Assembly (NCBI GenBank): GCA_965198915.1
Contig: CBDAQC010000002.1
Coordinates: forward strand, 1,302,001 to 1,366,000
DNA: 64,000 nt
DNA from: BOG-908 sp965198915
Lineage (GTDB): Bacteria > Pseudomonadota > Alphaproteobacteria > Acetobacterales > Acetobacteraceae
Reading direction: 5' to 3'
Positions within the stretch are counted from its first letter, which is position 1; every line of letters starts with the position of its first letter. Below the pieces are notes generated by a model. The model saw nothing but the letters and a program-made list of their open reading frames with translations, searched no databases and was not told where the DNA came from. This document shows positions 42,669 through 53,957 of this stretch, one piece after another. Made by a program: the position numbers and the translations under genes.

Positions 42669-44612
42669 TCACGAGTTCAGCCATATGTTGGGCCCGTTCT
42701 GGCGTATGCCCTGATCGCCCATTTCGATCGTGGTGCCGCCGGCCGAGCCTGCTTCGGCCAGCACCGCCTGGCCGCGTATGTCCACGCCTTCCGGCACGAT
42801 GGAGACGTGGTTGTCGGCAGAGCCGTCCGTGCCGCCCTGGGAAGCTTCCACCTTCGTCACGGAATGCAGGTGCACGCCATCCTGGTCGAGCTGCAGCACG
42901 TGACCGGAACCGAAATTGATCCTGACACAATTCGCGTCGAGGTAGATCTGGCTGTTCTGGTGCTTGATCAGGATGTGCGTCTGAGTCTGCTCGATGACGC
43001 TGTCGTGCACCGAGGCGAGCCACAATGTTTCGGCCGATTGCGCACTGACGTTGCCCACGGTCGTGAGGAAGTTGTTGCCAACCATCATCGAGAGGTCTTT
43101 TTGCGCGTGGATGAACATCTCTTCCAAGCACTTCTTGTCATCGACGGTGATCTCATTGAACCCGCCGCCGCCAGGACTGCTGTTTGAACGGAAACCGGTG
43201 CGCTCCTTTTCGTCCGGCAGTTTCAGTGACGGAATGGTGCTGGCGTTCGGCATGCAGCAGACGACGATGGGGTGGTCCGGATCGCCCTCCATGAAGCTGA
43301 CGCCCACTTCCATGCCGATGCGCGGAATGGTCTGCGTGCCGAAGCCGCGGCCGGCCCAGGATTGCGCGACGCGCATCCAGCAGGAGCTCGTCTCGTCGGA
43401 CTTGCCCTTGCGGTCCCAGTGGAACTTGATCTTCACCCGGCCATAGCGGTCGGTGTAGATCTCCTCGCCGGCGGGGCCCGTGACCACCGCGCTCTGCATG
43501 CCGGGGATGATCGGCTTCTCCGAGCGCTGCTCGGGGACGAAGTCCACGTTGGCAGGCAGGCAGGTGAAGGTGTTCTGGTAGCGCGGCGCGCCCTTGGCCA
43601 CGCTGTCGAAGGTCGGATCGGTAGCGTGATGAACCACCGAGACGATGACGTATTTCTGGTTCTCGCCGTCGATCGGGTGTGCCTCGAGTTGGAAGCGCCC
43701 GGCCGGCTGCAGCGTGCGCGCGCTGCTGGCCGCCGAAATCGTGTTCTGGCCCTTCTCGTGCGCGCCGATCAGGCGGGAGCTGACGCCCTCGCCACGCTCG
43801 CGCTGGGTGTAGCGGCCGGGATAGTCGAATATCTCGAACTTGTCGGCCTGCGGAATGGGCGAGAGGCCGTTGGTGCTGGTCACCAGCGAGTTGCCGGGAT
43901 TCTGGAAATCGTAATCCGTGGTCGTGCTGCGGCCGGAGCGGAACGCCATGTGGTGCGTCCAGGCGGTGACGCCGTTGTGGAAGATGCCTGGCGGGTTATA
44001 CGGCAGCGTGCCGTCGGGGATGTCCTTGTAGGCGTGCGCGCCGTCGGCCAGCATCAGGATGTGGCGGCCCTGCTGGTGCTGGAAGTAGTAGAAGATTCCC
44101 TCTTCCTCGAACAGGCGGGAGACAAAGTTGAAATCCGTCTCGCGATACTGCACACAATACAACCTTGGCTTGTATTCCTGTGCCAATCCGCTCGTGTCGA
44201 AATCCTTGAACCCCAGTTCGGTGAATATCTGCTCGGCGATCTGCACCACCGTGTTGTTCTGGAACACCCGGCTGTCCTGCCGGTGCTGCAGGAACCACAG
44301 CCAGGGGACCACATTGAGCACGTAGGAGCGCTGGCCGCGCGCCATTGCCTCGCCGCCGGAATAGGTGGCGACACAGCCGTTGAACTGGCGCCAGCCGCCG
44401 CCGTCCAGGGCTATCTGCCAGTCAACCGACTTGGTTATCAGTTGCGACGGGTCGATCGAATCGTTGAAGGCGCGCACGCGCAGCGCATAGCCGAACAGCG
44501 AGGACAGCGCTTCGGCACCGTCGAGCGCCTCCAGCAGCAGGACGTCGGTGCCGAGCGGGGTCTGGATGGCCAGTTGGCGGTTTGCTTGGGAATAGGTGGG
44601 TGACCCGTCCAT
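42669..44612 (-). CDS. vgrG: T6SS spike protein VgrG (TssI)
   Basis: 647 residues with the gp27-like N-terminal half (PLLLEALDGAEALSSLFGY-type start; YCVQYRETDFNFVSRLFEEE, EGIFYYFQH). The OB-fold and the gp5-like needle follow (DRYGRVKIKFHWDRKG, SSCWMRVAQSWAGRGFG, IPRIGMEVGVSFMEGDPDHP). The end is a DUF2345-like region with valine/histidine repeats and no obvious extra effector domain. It forms the trimeric tip that carries PAAR proteins. ATG 44612 is given; a GTG three bases upstream is possible. It heads the vgrG, 259-residue protein, Eag, PAAR effector and immunity run. Confidence 0.95.
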   Translation of the reverse strand: MDGSPTYSQANRQLAIQTPLGTDVLLLEALDGAEALSSLFGYALRVRAFNDSIDPSQLITKSVDWQIALDGGGWRQFNGCVATYSGGEAMARGQRSYVLNVVPWLWFLQHRQDSRVFQNNTVVQIAEQIFTELGFKDFDTSGLAQEYKPRLYCVQYRETDFNFVSRLFEEEGIFYYFQHQQGRHILMLADGAHAYKDIPDGTLPYNPPGIFHNGVTAWTHHMAFRSGRSTTTDYDFQNPGNSLVTSTNGLSPIPQADKFEIFDYPGRYTQRERGEGVSSRLIGAHEKGQNTISAASSARTLQPAGRFQLEAHPIDGENQKYVIVSVVHHATDPTFDSVAKGAPRYQNTFTCLPANVDFVPEQRSEKPIIPGMQSAVVTGPAGEEIYTDRYGRVKIKFHWDRKGKSDETSSCWMRVAQSWAGRGFGTQTIPRIGMEVGVSFMEGDPDHPIVVCCMPNASTIPSLKLPDEKERTGFRSNSSPGGGGFNEITVDDKKCLEEMFIHAQKDLSMMVGNNFLTTVGNVSAQSAETLWLASVHDSVIEQTQTHILIKHQNSQIYLDANCVRINFGSGHVLQLDQDGVHLHSVTKVEASQGGTDGSADNHVSIVPEGVDIRGQAVLAEAGSAGGTTIEMGDQGIRQNGPNIWLNS

Positions 44613-44689
44613 CACTCATGTTCCAGCGCGGACTTCCTCACATACAGATGTGCCCTTGGGGAGTGAAGGGAAATTTCGGTATCGTAAGA

Positions 44690-44846
44690 AAGTAAGAGAA
44701 GCTTTGTTTTTTGAAAAAAAGAAACAAAAAACTTTTGCTCCCTCGACGTCTCGAGGTGGGTCCTCGCAGGCGGCAGACGACCGGTGCAAATGCGGGGAAG
44801 CAAAAGTTCTTTGCTTCTTTTTTTCGGAAAAGACCTGCTTGCTTGT
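44690..44846. repeat. Family B inverted repeat, copy 9 (both arms)
   Basis: Left arm: AGTAAGAGAAGC, stem TTTGTTTTTTGAAAAAAAGA, CAAAAAACTTTTG. Right arm: GGTGCAAATGCGGGG, CAAAAGTTCTTTG, CTTCTTTTTTTCGGAAAAG, CTGCTTGCTTG. It lies upstream of vgrG within the minus-strand run. Confidence 0.83.
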
Positions 44847-44856
44847 CCGACCCGCA

Positions 44857-45525
44857 TCAAGCCGGCCCATTCGGCAGAAGCACGACCGAGACCTGCCCGA
44901 TCTCTACCGTCAAGGAAGCGGCCGCGGCGCCCAGCCGGGCGAGCAGGTCGGCGCTGACGGGCAGCCTCATCGCCACCGGGCTTGCCTGACGGTGGCCACG
45001 GCCGGAGGCGCCCAGGCCGGAGGCGGCGATGTGGCGGCTCGGGTTCGGCCGCCAGTTCTGCTGTTCGGCAAGGGCCATTTGTTCATGATTGCGCGCCGCC
45101 TCGGTGCTGCGCACTACCAGCAGGCCGCCATTCGGCAGGCTGGCCGGCGCGGATTGCAGCAGCACGCCGCTCGACAGGGCGGTGCCGTCGCTCGGCTCGT
45201 TCGGATCCGCATCCAGGAAGATCTCGGTTTGCACGGTTGTGCCTGCAACAGCGGATTTGGGGCCGTCGCTCAGTTGCGCGGTGCCGATGGGCATGCCGTC
45301 CACGCCGGCACCGGCCTGCACGGAACGGGGTTGCAGGTGCAGGCGGATGAAAGCCAGGCTGCCCGCGCGGGCAGCGCGCAACGTGGCGGGCGTGGCCTCG
45401 CCGGACGCCTGCGCCAGGGTGGCCGAAATCCCGCCGCCATAACGGCCGTGCAGCACCGCTTCGAACGCGGAGTCTACCCCGTCCAACAGGATCTGTTCGT
45501 CCGCGGAGGTAAGCGTTTCGGCCAT
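44857..45525 (-). CDS. Unknown protein encoded between hcp and vgrG
   Basis: 222 residues, no recognised domain, signal or membrane segment. It is Ala/Leu/Gly-rich with helical starts (TSADEQILLDGVDSAFEAVL) and beta-like segments in the C-terminal third (LTVEIGQVSVVLLP). The ATG at 45525 is the only sensible start. Placement between hcp and vgrG suggests a role with tube or tip: adaptor, Hcp-loaded cargo or assembly factor. No evidence separates these. The 118-bp gap to hcp includes a GC-rich inverted repeat (GCCGGCTGCC...GGCCGGC). Confidence 0.65.
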   Translation of the reverse strand: MAETLTSADEQILLDGVDSAFEAVLHGRYGGGISATLAQASGEATPATLRAARAGSLAFIRLHLQPRSVQAGAGVDGMPIGTAQLSDGPKSAVAGTTVQTEIFLDADPNEPSDGTALSSGVLLQSAPASLPNGGLLVVRSTEAARNHEQMALAEQQNWRPNPSRHIAASGLGASGRGHRQASPVAMRLPVSADLLARLGAAAASLTVEIGQVSVVLLPNGPA

Positions 45526-45643
45526 TCTCGCACCTGGTTGAAGGCCGGGAAGTTCCCTCTCCCCGCCGGCTGCCGGTAGGCCGGCACCCGACAGGGAGCG
45601 GAAATCTTGGGTTCTGTGGCTAAGAAAGAACCTCTCGCGTGAC

Positions 45644-46129
45644 TCAGGTCGCCTGGGCGCTGGCCTGGTTGTAGCTGGCGCGCGAGACGGTCGGGCTGCC
45701 GTTGGCGTCTTCCTTGGTGTAGTTCACGTTTTTCTGCGTGAAGTTCAGCGTCAGCGTCTCGGTCGGCCGATCGCCGCTGGAACCGGCGGTGAAGCCGGAA
45801 ATGATCGTGTTCTGCAGCACGTATTGGCAGTACGTCTTGCCGGGGTTGCCGGTGTTGACCAGATCGATGGTGGCAACCATAGGCTGCTTGCCGGTCGTGG
45901 CGGCCTGGTAGAGTGCAGCGTGCGAACTGTCGCTGATCTTGGTCAGCGTCACTTCGCTGAGGTTCGGCTCGGAAGCTTCACGGTTGGACGCGGCGCCGAC
46001 CGTCGTGCTGACGCTGCGGTTGACCGACCAGTGCATGGAGGTGATGTCCATCCAGCCGATATGGTCGGTCTGGGTCGCGTCGCCGGTGATGGGCTGTTCG
46101 CCGCCTGTAAGCTGCAGGTAGATGGGCAT
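45644..46129 (-). CDS. hcp: T6SS tube protein Hcp (TssD)
   Basis: 161 residues. The start MPIYLQLTGGEQPITGDATQ and the WMDITSMHWSVNRSVST, EVTLTKISDSSHAAL and ETLTLNFTQKNVNYT segments are typical of Hcp. Hexamers stack into the tube pushed out by the sheath. The ATG has GGAAGGA about nine bases upstream, a strong site fitting the high amounts needed. It follows clpV after a 74-bp gap. The C-terminal tail (SYNQASAQAT) is short, with no fused effector. Confidence 0.95.
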   Translation of the reverse strand: MPIYLQLTGGEQPITGDATQTDHIGWMDITSMHWSVNRSVSTTVGAASNREASEPNLSEVTLTKISDSSHAALYQAATTGKQPMVATIDLVNTGNPGKTYCQYVLQNTIISGFTAGSSGDRPTETLTLNFTQKNVNYTKEDANGSPTVSRASYNQASAQAT

Positions 46130-46203
46130 AAATTGGAATCCTTCCGTCTGGATCGCCGATCGAGACCGGCATGCTGGTATTCTGGCGGCGGCGTGTGGTG
46201 GTC

Positions 46204-48831
<2,628 letters not shown>

Positions 48832-49157
48832 TCATCTCCAAGCGCAAGCGATGCAGCCTTTGCCCACCCCGTGGCGCCTACGATGACGGCGCCGCGTAGC
48901 GTAATAAAGCATAGCTGGCTTGGCTAACAGGAAAGTGATAACGGTATTCAATCATTTCAGTGTGGTAAGGTAGCGCGTATAGCGGAAGTGTAGAATGTTT
49001 GATAAGTCATTTTGGTGACGTTGACCTTGCAGGCTGCGCGGCCCCGCCATTTCATCGTCCGGTCACGCAACTATTGCGTTCACTGGGCAATAGACGCGCG
49101 TGGGCAGGGCGCCGGGCTGCGGCGGCATCGCCGCAAGCGGGTGCGCAGGGTAGTCGT
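48832..49157. promoter_or_regulatory. Divergent T6SS control region between clpV and tssA
   Basis: About 326 bp without a supported gene. It separates the two arms of the T6SS locus and must hold the promoters of both. The part at about 48900-49010 is clearly richer in AT than its surroundings, as expected of promoters. No convincing sigma-54 site (GG-N10-GC) or named operator was found by eye. An in-frame TssA extension to 48999 is not protein-like. Confidence 0.55.
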
Positions 49158-50228
49158 TTGATCGATCTGGACATGATTCTCGCGCCGATTTCGCCCGAGC
49201 GGCCGGCCGGGACGAATCTGCGCGCCGACGAGGCGGGGAGCCTCGCCTACTACCGCATCAAGGACGCGCGTTCGGCCGCCCGCAATGCGGAGCGCCAGGC
49301 CGACGCCGAGCAGGAACGTGGCGCGCTGGCCGCGGAGTGGCGCGTGGTGTTCGACGAGGCGCAGGACGTATTATGCCGGCGCAGCAAGGATCTCGAGGTC
49401 GCGGCCTGGCTGACCGAGGCGGCGATACGCATAGGCGGTTTTGCCGGGCTGCGATCCGCCTTTGCCGCACTCGACGGGTTGGTGGAGCGCTACTGGGAAA
49501 GCCTGCATTCCGGCGACGCGGAGGATGTGGCCGACAAGGTGGCGCCGCTGACCGGGCTGAACGGCACCACGGCCGAAGGCTCGCTGATCCAGCCGCTGCG
49601 GCTGGCGCCGCTGACCGGGTCCAACGCGGGCAGCGCCGGCGCGCTGTGGCACTACATGGTAAGGCGACGCAAAGGGCCGGCCTGCGCCGAAGCCGTTCTG
49701 CTGGCCGAGGCGGTGACCGCCACGGAAAGCGGCGTGTTCATCGCCATACATCGCGACATCGCGGCGGCGCTGGACAGTTTCACCGCGCTGTCGCAGCGGC
49801 TCGATGCGCTGTGCGGCGAAGATGCGCCGCCGTCATCGACGATACGCAACACGCTCATCGAGGCGCAGGACGCGCTGCGGGATCTCTCCAACCTGCCGCC
49901 TGGCGCCTTCGACCCGCAACCCGACGCGCCCGTCCAGGAGGCGGCCAGCCCGGAAGCACCGCCACCGGCCAGCGCCGCAGCCGCCACAGCACCCGCAGGA
50001 CCGGCCGAACTGCGAACGCGGGAGGATGCGCTGCGGGAACTAGGCCGCATCGCAACATTTTTTCGTGAACACGAACCGAACTCTCCCACCGCCTATACGC
50101 TTCAGACTCTGATACGCCGGGCGCGACTGCCGCTGGCCGATTTGTTGCAGGAGCTTATAACCGACGAGGCGGTACGGCGGGCTTACCTGAACGTGGCGGG
50201 CATCGGGCCGGAGATTTCGGAAAAATAG
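49158..50228 (+). CDS. tssA: T6SS baseplate/cap protein TssA
   Basis: About 356 residues from TTG 49158, which gives the family start IDLDMILAPISPERPAGTNL of the ImpA N-terminal domain (then DEAGSLAYYRIKDARSAAR). The middle has helical repeats (LAPLTGLNGTTAEGSLIQPL). A Pro/Ala linker (about 255-300) leads to a C-terminal helical domain (ALRELGRIATFFREHEPNSP, YTLQTLIRRARLPLADLL). TssA primes sheath and tube polymerisation and can stay at the distal cap. It is the first plus-strand gene, followed after a family B repeat by tssB. Confidence 0.9.
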   Translation: MIDLDMILAPISPERPAGTNLRADEAGSLAYYRIKDARSAARNAERQADAEQERGALAAEWRVVFDEAQDVLCRRSKDLEVAAWLTEAAIRIGGFAGLRSAFAALDGLVERYWESLHSGDAEDVADKVAPLTGLNGTTAEGSLIQPLRLAPLTGSNAGSAGALWHYMVRRRKGPACAEAVLLAEAVTATESGVFIAIHRDIAAALDSFTALSQRLDALCGEDAPPSSTIRNTLIEAQDALRDLSNLPPGAFDPQPDAPVQEAASPEAPPPASAAAATAPAGPAELRTREDALRELGRIATFFREHEPNSPTAYTLQTLIRRARLPLADLLQELITDEAVRRAYLNVAGIGPEISEK

Positions 50229-50229
50229 C

Positions 50230-50374
50230 GCAAGGAAGAAGGCGCTCTCTCGCAGGAGAAGCAAAAAACTTTGCTCCCGGGCCCTTGTTGGTGGGAGCGT
50301 TGGTTTCGGTCTGACGCGCACCCGTCAGCACAAGTTTTTGGTTCTTTTCTCAAAAAAGAACGCCTTGCTTTCTA
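50230..50374. repeat. Family B inverted repeat, copy 10 (both arms)
   Basis: Left arm: GCAAGGAAGAAGGCGC, an altered hairpin (TCTCTCGCAGGAGA), GCAAAAAACTTTGC. Right arm: CAAGTTTTTGG, a GTTC/GAAC hairpin, CGCCTTGCTTTC. It lies between tssA and tssB, same strand. Confidence 0.8.
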
Positions 50375-50408
50375 ACGAGCCGACCAGAAGCGAAGGTGAC
50401 CAGACATC

Positions 50409-50933
50409 ATGGCCAGCATCCACGAAAAGCTTGAACGGGTCCGCCGTCCGCGTGTCCACATCAAGTATGAGGTCGAGACCGAGGGCGCTCAGGTCGAGAA
50501 GGAGCTGCCTTTCGTCGTCGGCGTGCTGGGCGATTTCTCCGGCCAGCCGACGGAGCCGCTGAGGCCGATGAAGGACCGCAAGTTCGTTCAGATCGACCGC
50601 GACAATTTCGATGACGTTCTGGCGCGTATGAATCCCGGCCTGCGGTTCCGGGTCGCCAACACGCTGAAAGATGACGGCAGCGATTTCGCCGTCGACCTGA
50701 AATTCCGCAGCATGGACGATTTCGAGCCGGGCCGCGTCGCAGACCAGATACCCGCGTTGCGCAACCTGCTGGAGAAGCGCAACCAGTTGCGTGACCTGCT
50801 TGCGAAGGCGGACCGTTCCGAAGAGCTGGAAAGCCTGCTGGAGCGCATCCTGCAGAGCGATGACGACATGAAGCGCCTGGCGGCCGATTTTGCCAGCCGC
50901 GGCGGCCAGGCCAGCGGTGGAGACGCGGCATGA
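50409..50933 (+). CDS. tssB: T6SS sheath small subunit TssB (VipA)
   Basis: 174 residues. Family signature VRRPRVHIKYEVETEGAQVE followed by LPFVVGVLGDFSGQP and the long C-terminal helix region (LRNLLEKRNQLRDLLAKADR). It pairs with TssC to form the contractile sheath. Its stop overlaps the tssC start (ATGA), so the two are made together. The start ATG follows GAAGGTGACC. The N-terminal helix (ASIHEKLERV) is the region that TagJ and ClpV systems recognise in homologues. Confidence 0.97.
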   Translation: MASIHEKLERVRRPRVHIKYEVETEGAQVEKELPFVVGVLGDFSGQPTEPLRPMKDRKFVQIDRDNFDDVLARMNPGLRFRVANTLKDDGSDFAVDLKFRSMDDFEPGRVADQIPALRNLLEKRNQLRDLLAKADRSEELESLLERILQSDDDMKRLAADFASRGGQASGGDAA

Positions 50934-52426
50934 GCGGCACCCAGGCGCGCCCTGACGCCGGCACGCAGGCCGGCTCCCTCGCCGAAGGTCCGTCGCTGCT
51001 GGACCAGGCGATCGCCGCCACGCACCAGACCGAGCCGGACCGGGCGGAACTGTTGCTGCGCACGCTGACCGAGGAGGCGCTGTCCGGCACGGTCAGTTAC
51101 AACCGCAACCTGACGATCACCATCAACAAGGCGATCGCGCTGCTGGATGCCAAGATGTCCCGCCAGCTGGCGGCCGTCATGCACAGCCCCGAATTCGTCA
51201 AGCTGGAGGGTAGCTGGCGCGGCCTGAAATACCTGGTGATGAACAGCGAGACCAGCGCCAACCTCAAGATACGCGTGCTCAACGTCAGCAAGAAGGAACT
51301 CGGGCGCGACCTGGCCAAGGCCACCGAGTTCGACCAGAGCCTGATCTTCAAGACGGTATACGAGAATGAATTCGGCACCCCGGGCGGCGAGCCCTACGGC
51401 GCGCTGATCGGCGACTACGAGTTTTCCAAGCACCAGGAGGACGTGGACCTGCTGCGCGGCATGGCGAGCGTGGCGGCCGCGGGCTTCTGCCCGTTCATCT
51501 CTGCGGCCAGCCCGACATTGTTTGGCTTCAACGATTACTCTCAGCTCGCCAAGCCGCGCGACCTGGAGAAGATCTTCGACACCATCGAGTATGCGAGCTG
51601 GCGCGGCTACCGCGACAGCGAGGATTCGCGTTTCGTCACCCTGGTGCTGCCGCGCGTGCTGGCACGCCTGCCCTACGGGCGCGAGACGAAGCCGATCGAC
51701 GAGTTCGACTACGAGGAGGGTGCGACCGGTGCCAACGGCGCGGTTACCGCCCTGCCGCACGACGAATATTGCTGGATGAACGCGGCTTTCGTCATGGGTG
51801 CGCGCCTGACCGACGCGTTCGCCAAAAACGGCTGGTGCACGGCGATACGCGGGGCGGAGAACGGCGGCAAGGTGGAAGCCCTGCCCATGCATGTGTTCAG
51901 CAGCGACGACGGCGACGCCGACCTGAAATGCCCCACCGAAGTGGGCATTACCGATCGGCGCGACAACGAGTTGGCCAAGCTCGGCTTCCTGCCGCTGTGC
52001 CATTACAAGAACACCGACTACGCGGTGTTCTTCGGCGCGCAGACCACGCACAAGCCGAAGAAATACGACCGGCCGGAAGCCACCGAGAACGCGGCGATCT
52101 CCGCCCGGCTGCCCTACCTCATGGCCACGTCCCGCTTTGCGCATTACCTTAAGGTGATTGGCCGCGACAAGATCGGTTCGTTCATGGAGGCCAGCGAATG
52201 CGAAAGCTGGCTGAACCGCTGGATACAGAACTACGCCAACTCGAACCAGAATCCCGGCACGGCGATGAAGCTGCAGTATCCGTTGCGCGAGGCGAAGGTG
52301 ACGGTGCGCGAGGTAGCAGGACGTCCGGGTTCGTACAACGCGGTGGCCTGGCTGCGGCCCTGGCTGCAATTGGAGGAGCTGACGACGTCCATGCGGCTAG
52401 TAGCGCGTATTCCCAAGGCAAACTGA
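50930..52426 (+). CDS. tssC: T6SS sheath large subunit TssC (VipB)
   Basis: 498 residues. Family segments include SYNRNLTITINKAIALLDAK, FVKLEGSWRGLKYLV, FGTPGGEPYGALIGDYEF, SFMEASECESWLNRWI and a C-terminal AWLRPWLQLEELTTSMRLVA. With TssB it builds the contracting sheath around the Hcp tube. It overlaps tssB by four bases. A family B repeat follows and then a paralogue, so the main sheath pair may be expressed as its own unit. Confidence 0.97.
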   Translation: MSGTQARPDAGTQAGSLAEGPSLLDQAIAATHQTEPDRAELLLRTLTEEALSGTVSYNRNLTITINKAIALLDAKMSRQLAAVMHSPEFVKLEGSWRGLKYLVMNSETSANLKIRVLNVSKKELGRDLAKATEFDQSLIFKTVYENEFGTPGGEPYGALIGDYEFSKHQEDVDLLRGMASVAAAGFCPFISAASPTLFGFNDYSQLAKPRDLEKIFDTIEYASWRGYRDSEDSRFVTLVLPRVLARLPYGRETKPIDEFDYEEGATGANGAVTALPHDEYCWMNAAFVMGARLTDAFAKNGWCTAIRGAENGGKVEALPMHVFSSDDGDADLKCPTEVGITDRRDNELAKLGFLPLCHYKNTDYAVFFGAQTTHKPKKYDRPEATENAAISARLPYLMATSRFAHYLKVIGRDKIGSFMEASECESWLNRWIQNYANSNQNPGTAMKLQYPLREAKVTVREVAGRPGSYNAVAWLRPWLQLEELTTSMRLVARIPKAN

Positions 52427-52603
52427 AGGAAGGCCTTCTTTTTTGAAGAAAAGAAGCAAAAAACTTTTGAACCGTTCGCTGGCGCTGCCGCCCTTCTCTC
52501 TCTGGAGTTTGCCGCACGTGCCCGAACGACCGCGGTCGCTTCAGAAGCGAGGGGAGAAAAGTTTTTTGCTTCTTTTTCTTAAAAAAGAAGGCCTTTCCTC
52601 CCT
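52427..52603. repeat. Family B inverted repeat, copy 11 (both arms)
   Basis: Left arm: GAAGGAAGGCC, a CTTC/GAAG hairpin, CAAAAAACTTTTG. Right arm: AAAAGTTTTTTG, a CTTC/GAAG hairpin, GGCCTTTCC. It lies between tssC and its paralogue, same strand. Here both arms use the same closing pair. Confidence 0.85.
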
Positions 52604-52615
52604 ATCCTGTCCACC

Positions 52616-53947
52616 ATGACCCCGACGCAGACCGCCGAGACCCTGATTGCCCACATAGACGCGGCACTCTCCCGTCAGGTCGACGCCATCATTCACGCGC
52701 CGCAGTTTAAGGCGTTGGAAGCCGCCTGGCGCGGGCTGCATCTGCTCGCGCAGACCGTCGCGCGCACCAGGCTGGTGCGGCTTCGGGTGCTCGACGTTGC
52801 GTGGCCGGAAGTCTGTCGGGACATCGAGCATGCGGTGGAGTTCGACCAGAGCATATTGTTTCGGCTGATCTACAGCGATGAGATCGGCACGCCGGGCGGC
52901 CAGCCGCTCGGGCTGCTGGTGGGCGACTACCAGGTCGCCCACCGCGCCGGGCTGGGCCGCACGGATGACGTCTCCGCCTTGCGCGGGCTGGCCGCCATCG
53001 CCGCGGCCGCGTTCTGCCCGCTGATGCTGGGCGCGGCCCCCGCCCTGCTGGGGCTGGAACGCTTCACCGAAATGGGCTCCGGTCTTGATCTGTCGGACGC
53101 CTTCGAGGGCGAGGCCTATCTGCGCTGGCGCTCGTTACGCCAGCAGGAGGATAGCAGGTTCCTCGGCGTGGTGCTGCCGCGCGTGCTGCTGCGCCACGCC
53201 TGGACGCCGGATGACCGGCGCCGCCGCGACGGGTTCCGCTACGAGGAGGATATCGGCGCTGACGGAGACGGGCTGCTCTGGGGCAATGCCGCCTTCGTCT
53301 TCGCCGTAGCGGTGATACGCCGGTTCGACCAGAGCGGCTGGTTTGCCGATCTGCGCGGCGCGCCGCAGGACCGCGAAGCAGGCGGTCTGGTGCGCGACCT
53401 GCCGCCATATCTGTTCGACACCGACCGCCACGGCATCGCATCCCAGCCGCCGCTGGAGGTGCGCGTCACCGGCGGGCAGGAACAGAGCCTTAGCGAGCTG
53501 GGGCTGCTGCCGCTATCCGCCGCGCCCTACACGACCGCGCTGCTGTTCAACACCAACGCTTCGCTGCACGCGCCGCCTGCGTTCGACCGGGCCGAGGCCA
53601 CTTGGAACGCGCGCATATCGTCGATGCTGCAATACATGCTGTGCGTGTCGCGCTTCGCGCATTTTCTGCTGATGATGATGCGCGACAGGGTCGGCAGCTA
53701 TGCGGGTGCGGCGGACGTGCAGCGCTCGCTGAACAGCTGGATCGCCGCGTATTGCCTGGGCTCGGACGGCGCCACGGACGAGATGCGCGCGCGCTTCCCG
53801 CTGCGCGACGCGGGCATCGAAGTGGCCGAGATAGCCGGGCGTCCCGGCGCGCTGAGTTGCGTCATACGCCTGCAGCCGCATTTCCAGCTCGACAGCATCG
53901 CCACCAGCTTCCGCCTGGTGACCGAGCTGGCCGCGCAGAACCGATAG
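52616..53947 (+). CDS. Second TssC-like sheath protein (ImpD type)
   Basis: 443 residues, clearly related to TssC: FKALEAAWRGLHLLAQTV, ILFRLIYSDEIGTPGGQPLG, LLVGDYQVAHRAG, EDSRFLGVVLPRVLLRHAW and CVIRLQPHFQLDSIATSFRL. It is shorter at the N-terminus than TssC, lacking about 55 residues, including the region that in TssC interlocks with TssB strands. Some alphaproteobacterial imp loci carry such a second copy (impD). It may cap or start the sheath or have another structural role; this is not known. It is followed ten bases later by tagJ. Confidence 0.88.
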   Translation: MTPTQTAETLIAHIDAALSRQVDAIIHAPQFKALEAAWRGLHLLAQTVARTRLVRLRVLDVAWPEVCRDIEHAVEFDQSILFRLIYSDEIGTPGGQPLGLLVGDYQVAHRAGLGRTDDVSALRGLAAIAAAAFCPLMLGAAPALLGLERFTEMGSGLDLSDAFEGEAYLRWRSLRQQEDSRFLGVVLPRVLLRHAWTPDDRRRRDGFRYEEDIGADGDGLLWGNAAFVFAVAVIRRFDQSGWFADLRGAPQDREAGGLVRDLPPYLFDTDRHGIASQPPLEVRVTGGQEQSLSELGLLPLSAAPYTTALLFNTNASLHAPPAFDRAEATWNARISSMLQYMLCVSRFAHFLLMMMRDRVGSYAGAADVQRSLNSWIAAYCLGSDGATDEMRARFPLRDAGIEVAEIAGRPGALSCVIRLQPHFQLDSIATSFRLVTELAAQNR

Positions 53948-53957
53948 GGCGCGCGCG

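Noticed and set aside
49010..49040. Sigma-54-like promoter (TTGG...TTGCAG) before tssA
   Set aside because: The spacing between GG and GC is 13 rather than the required 10 bases.
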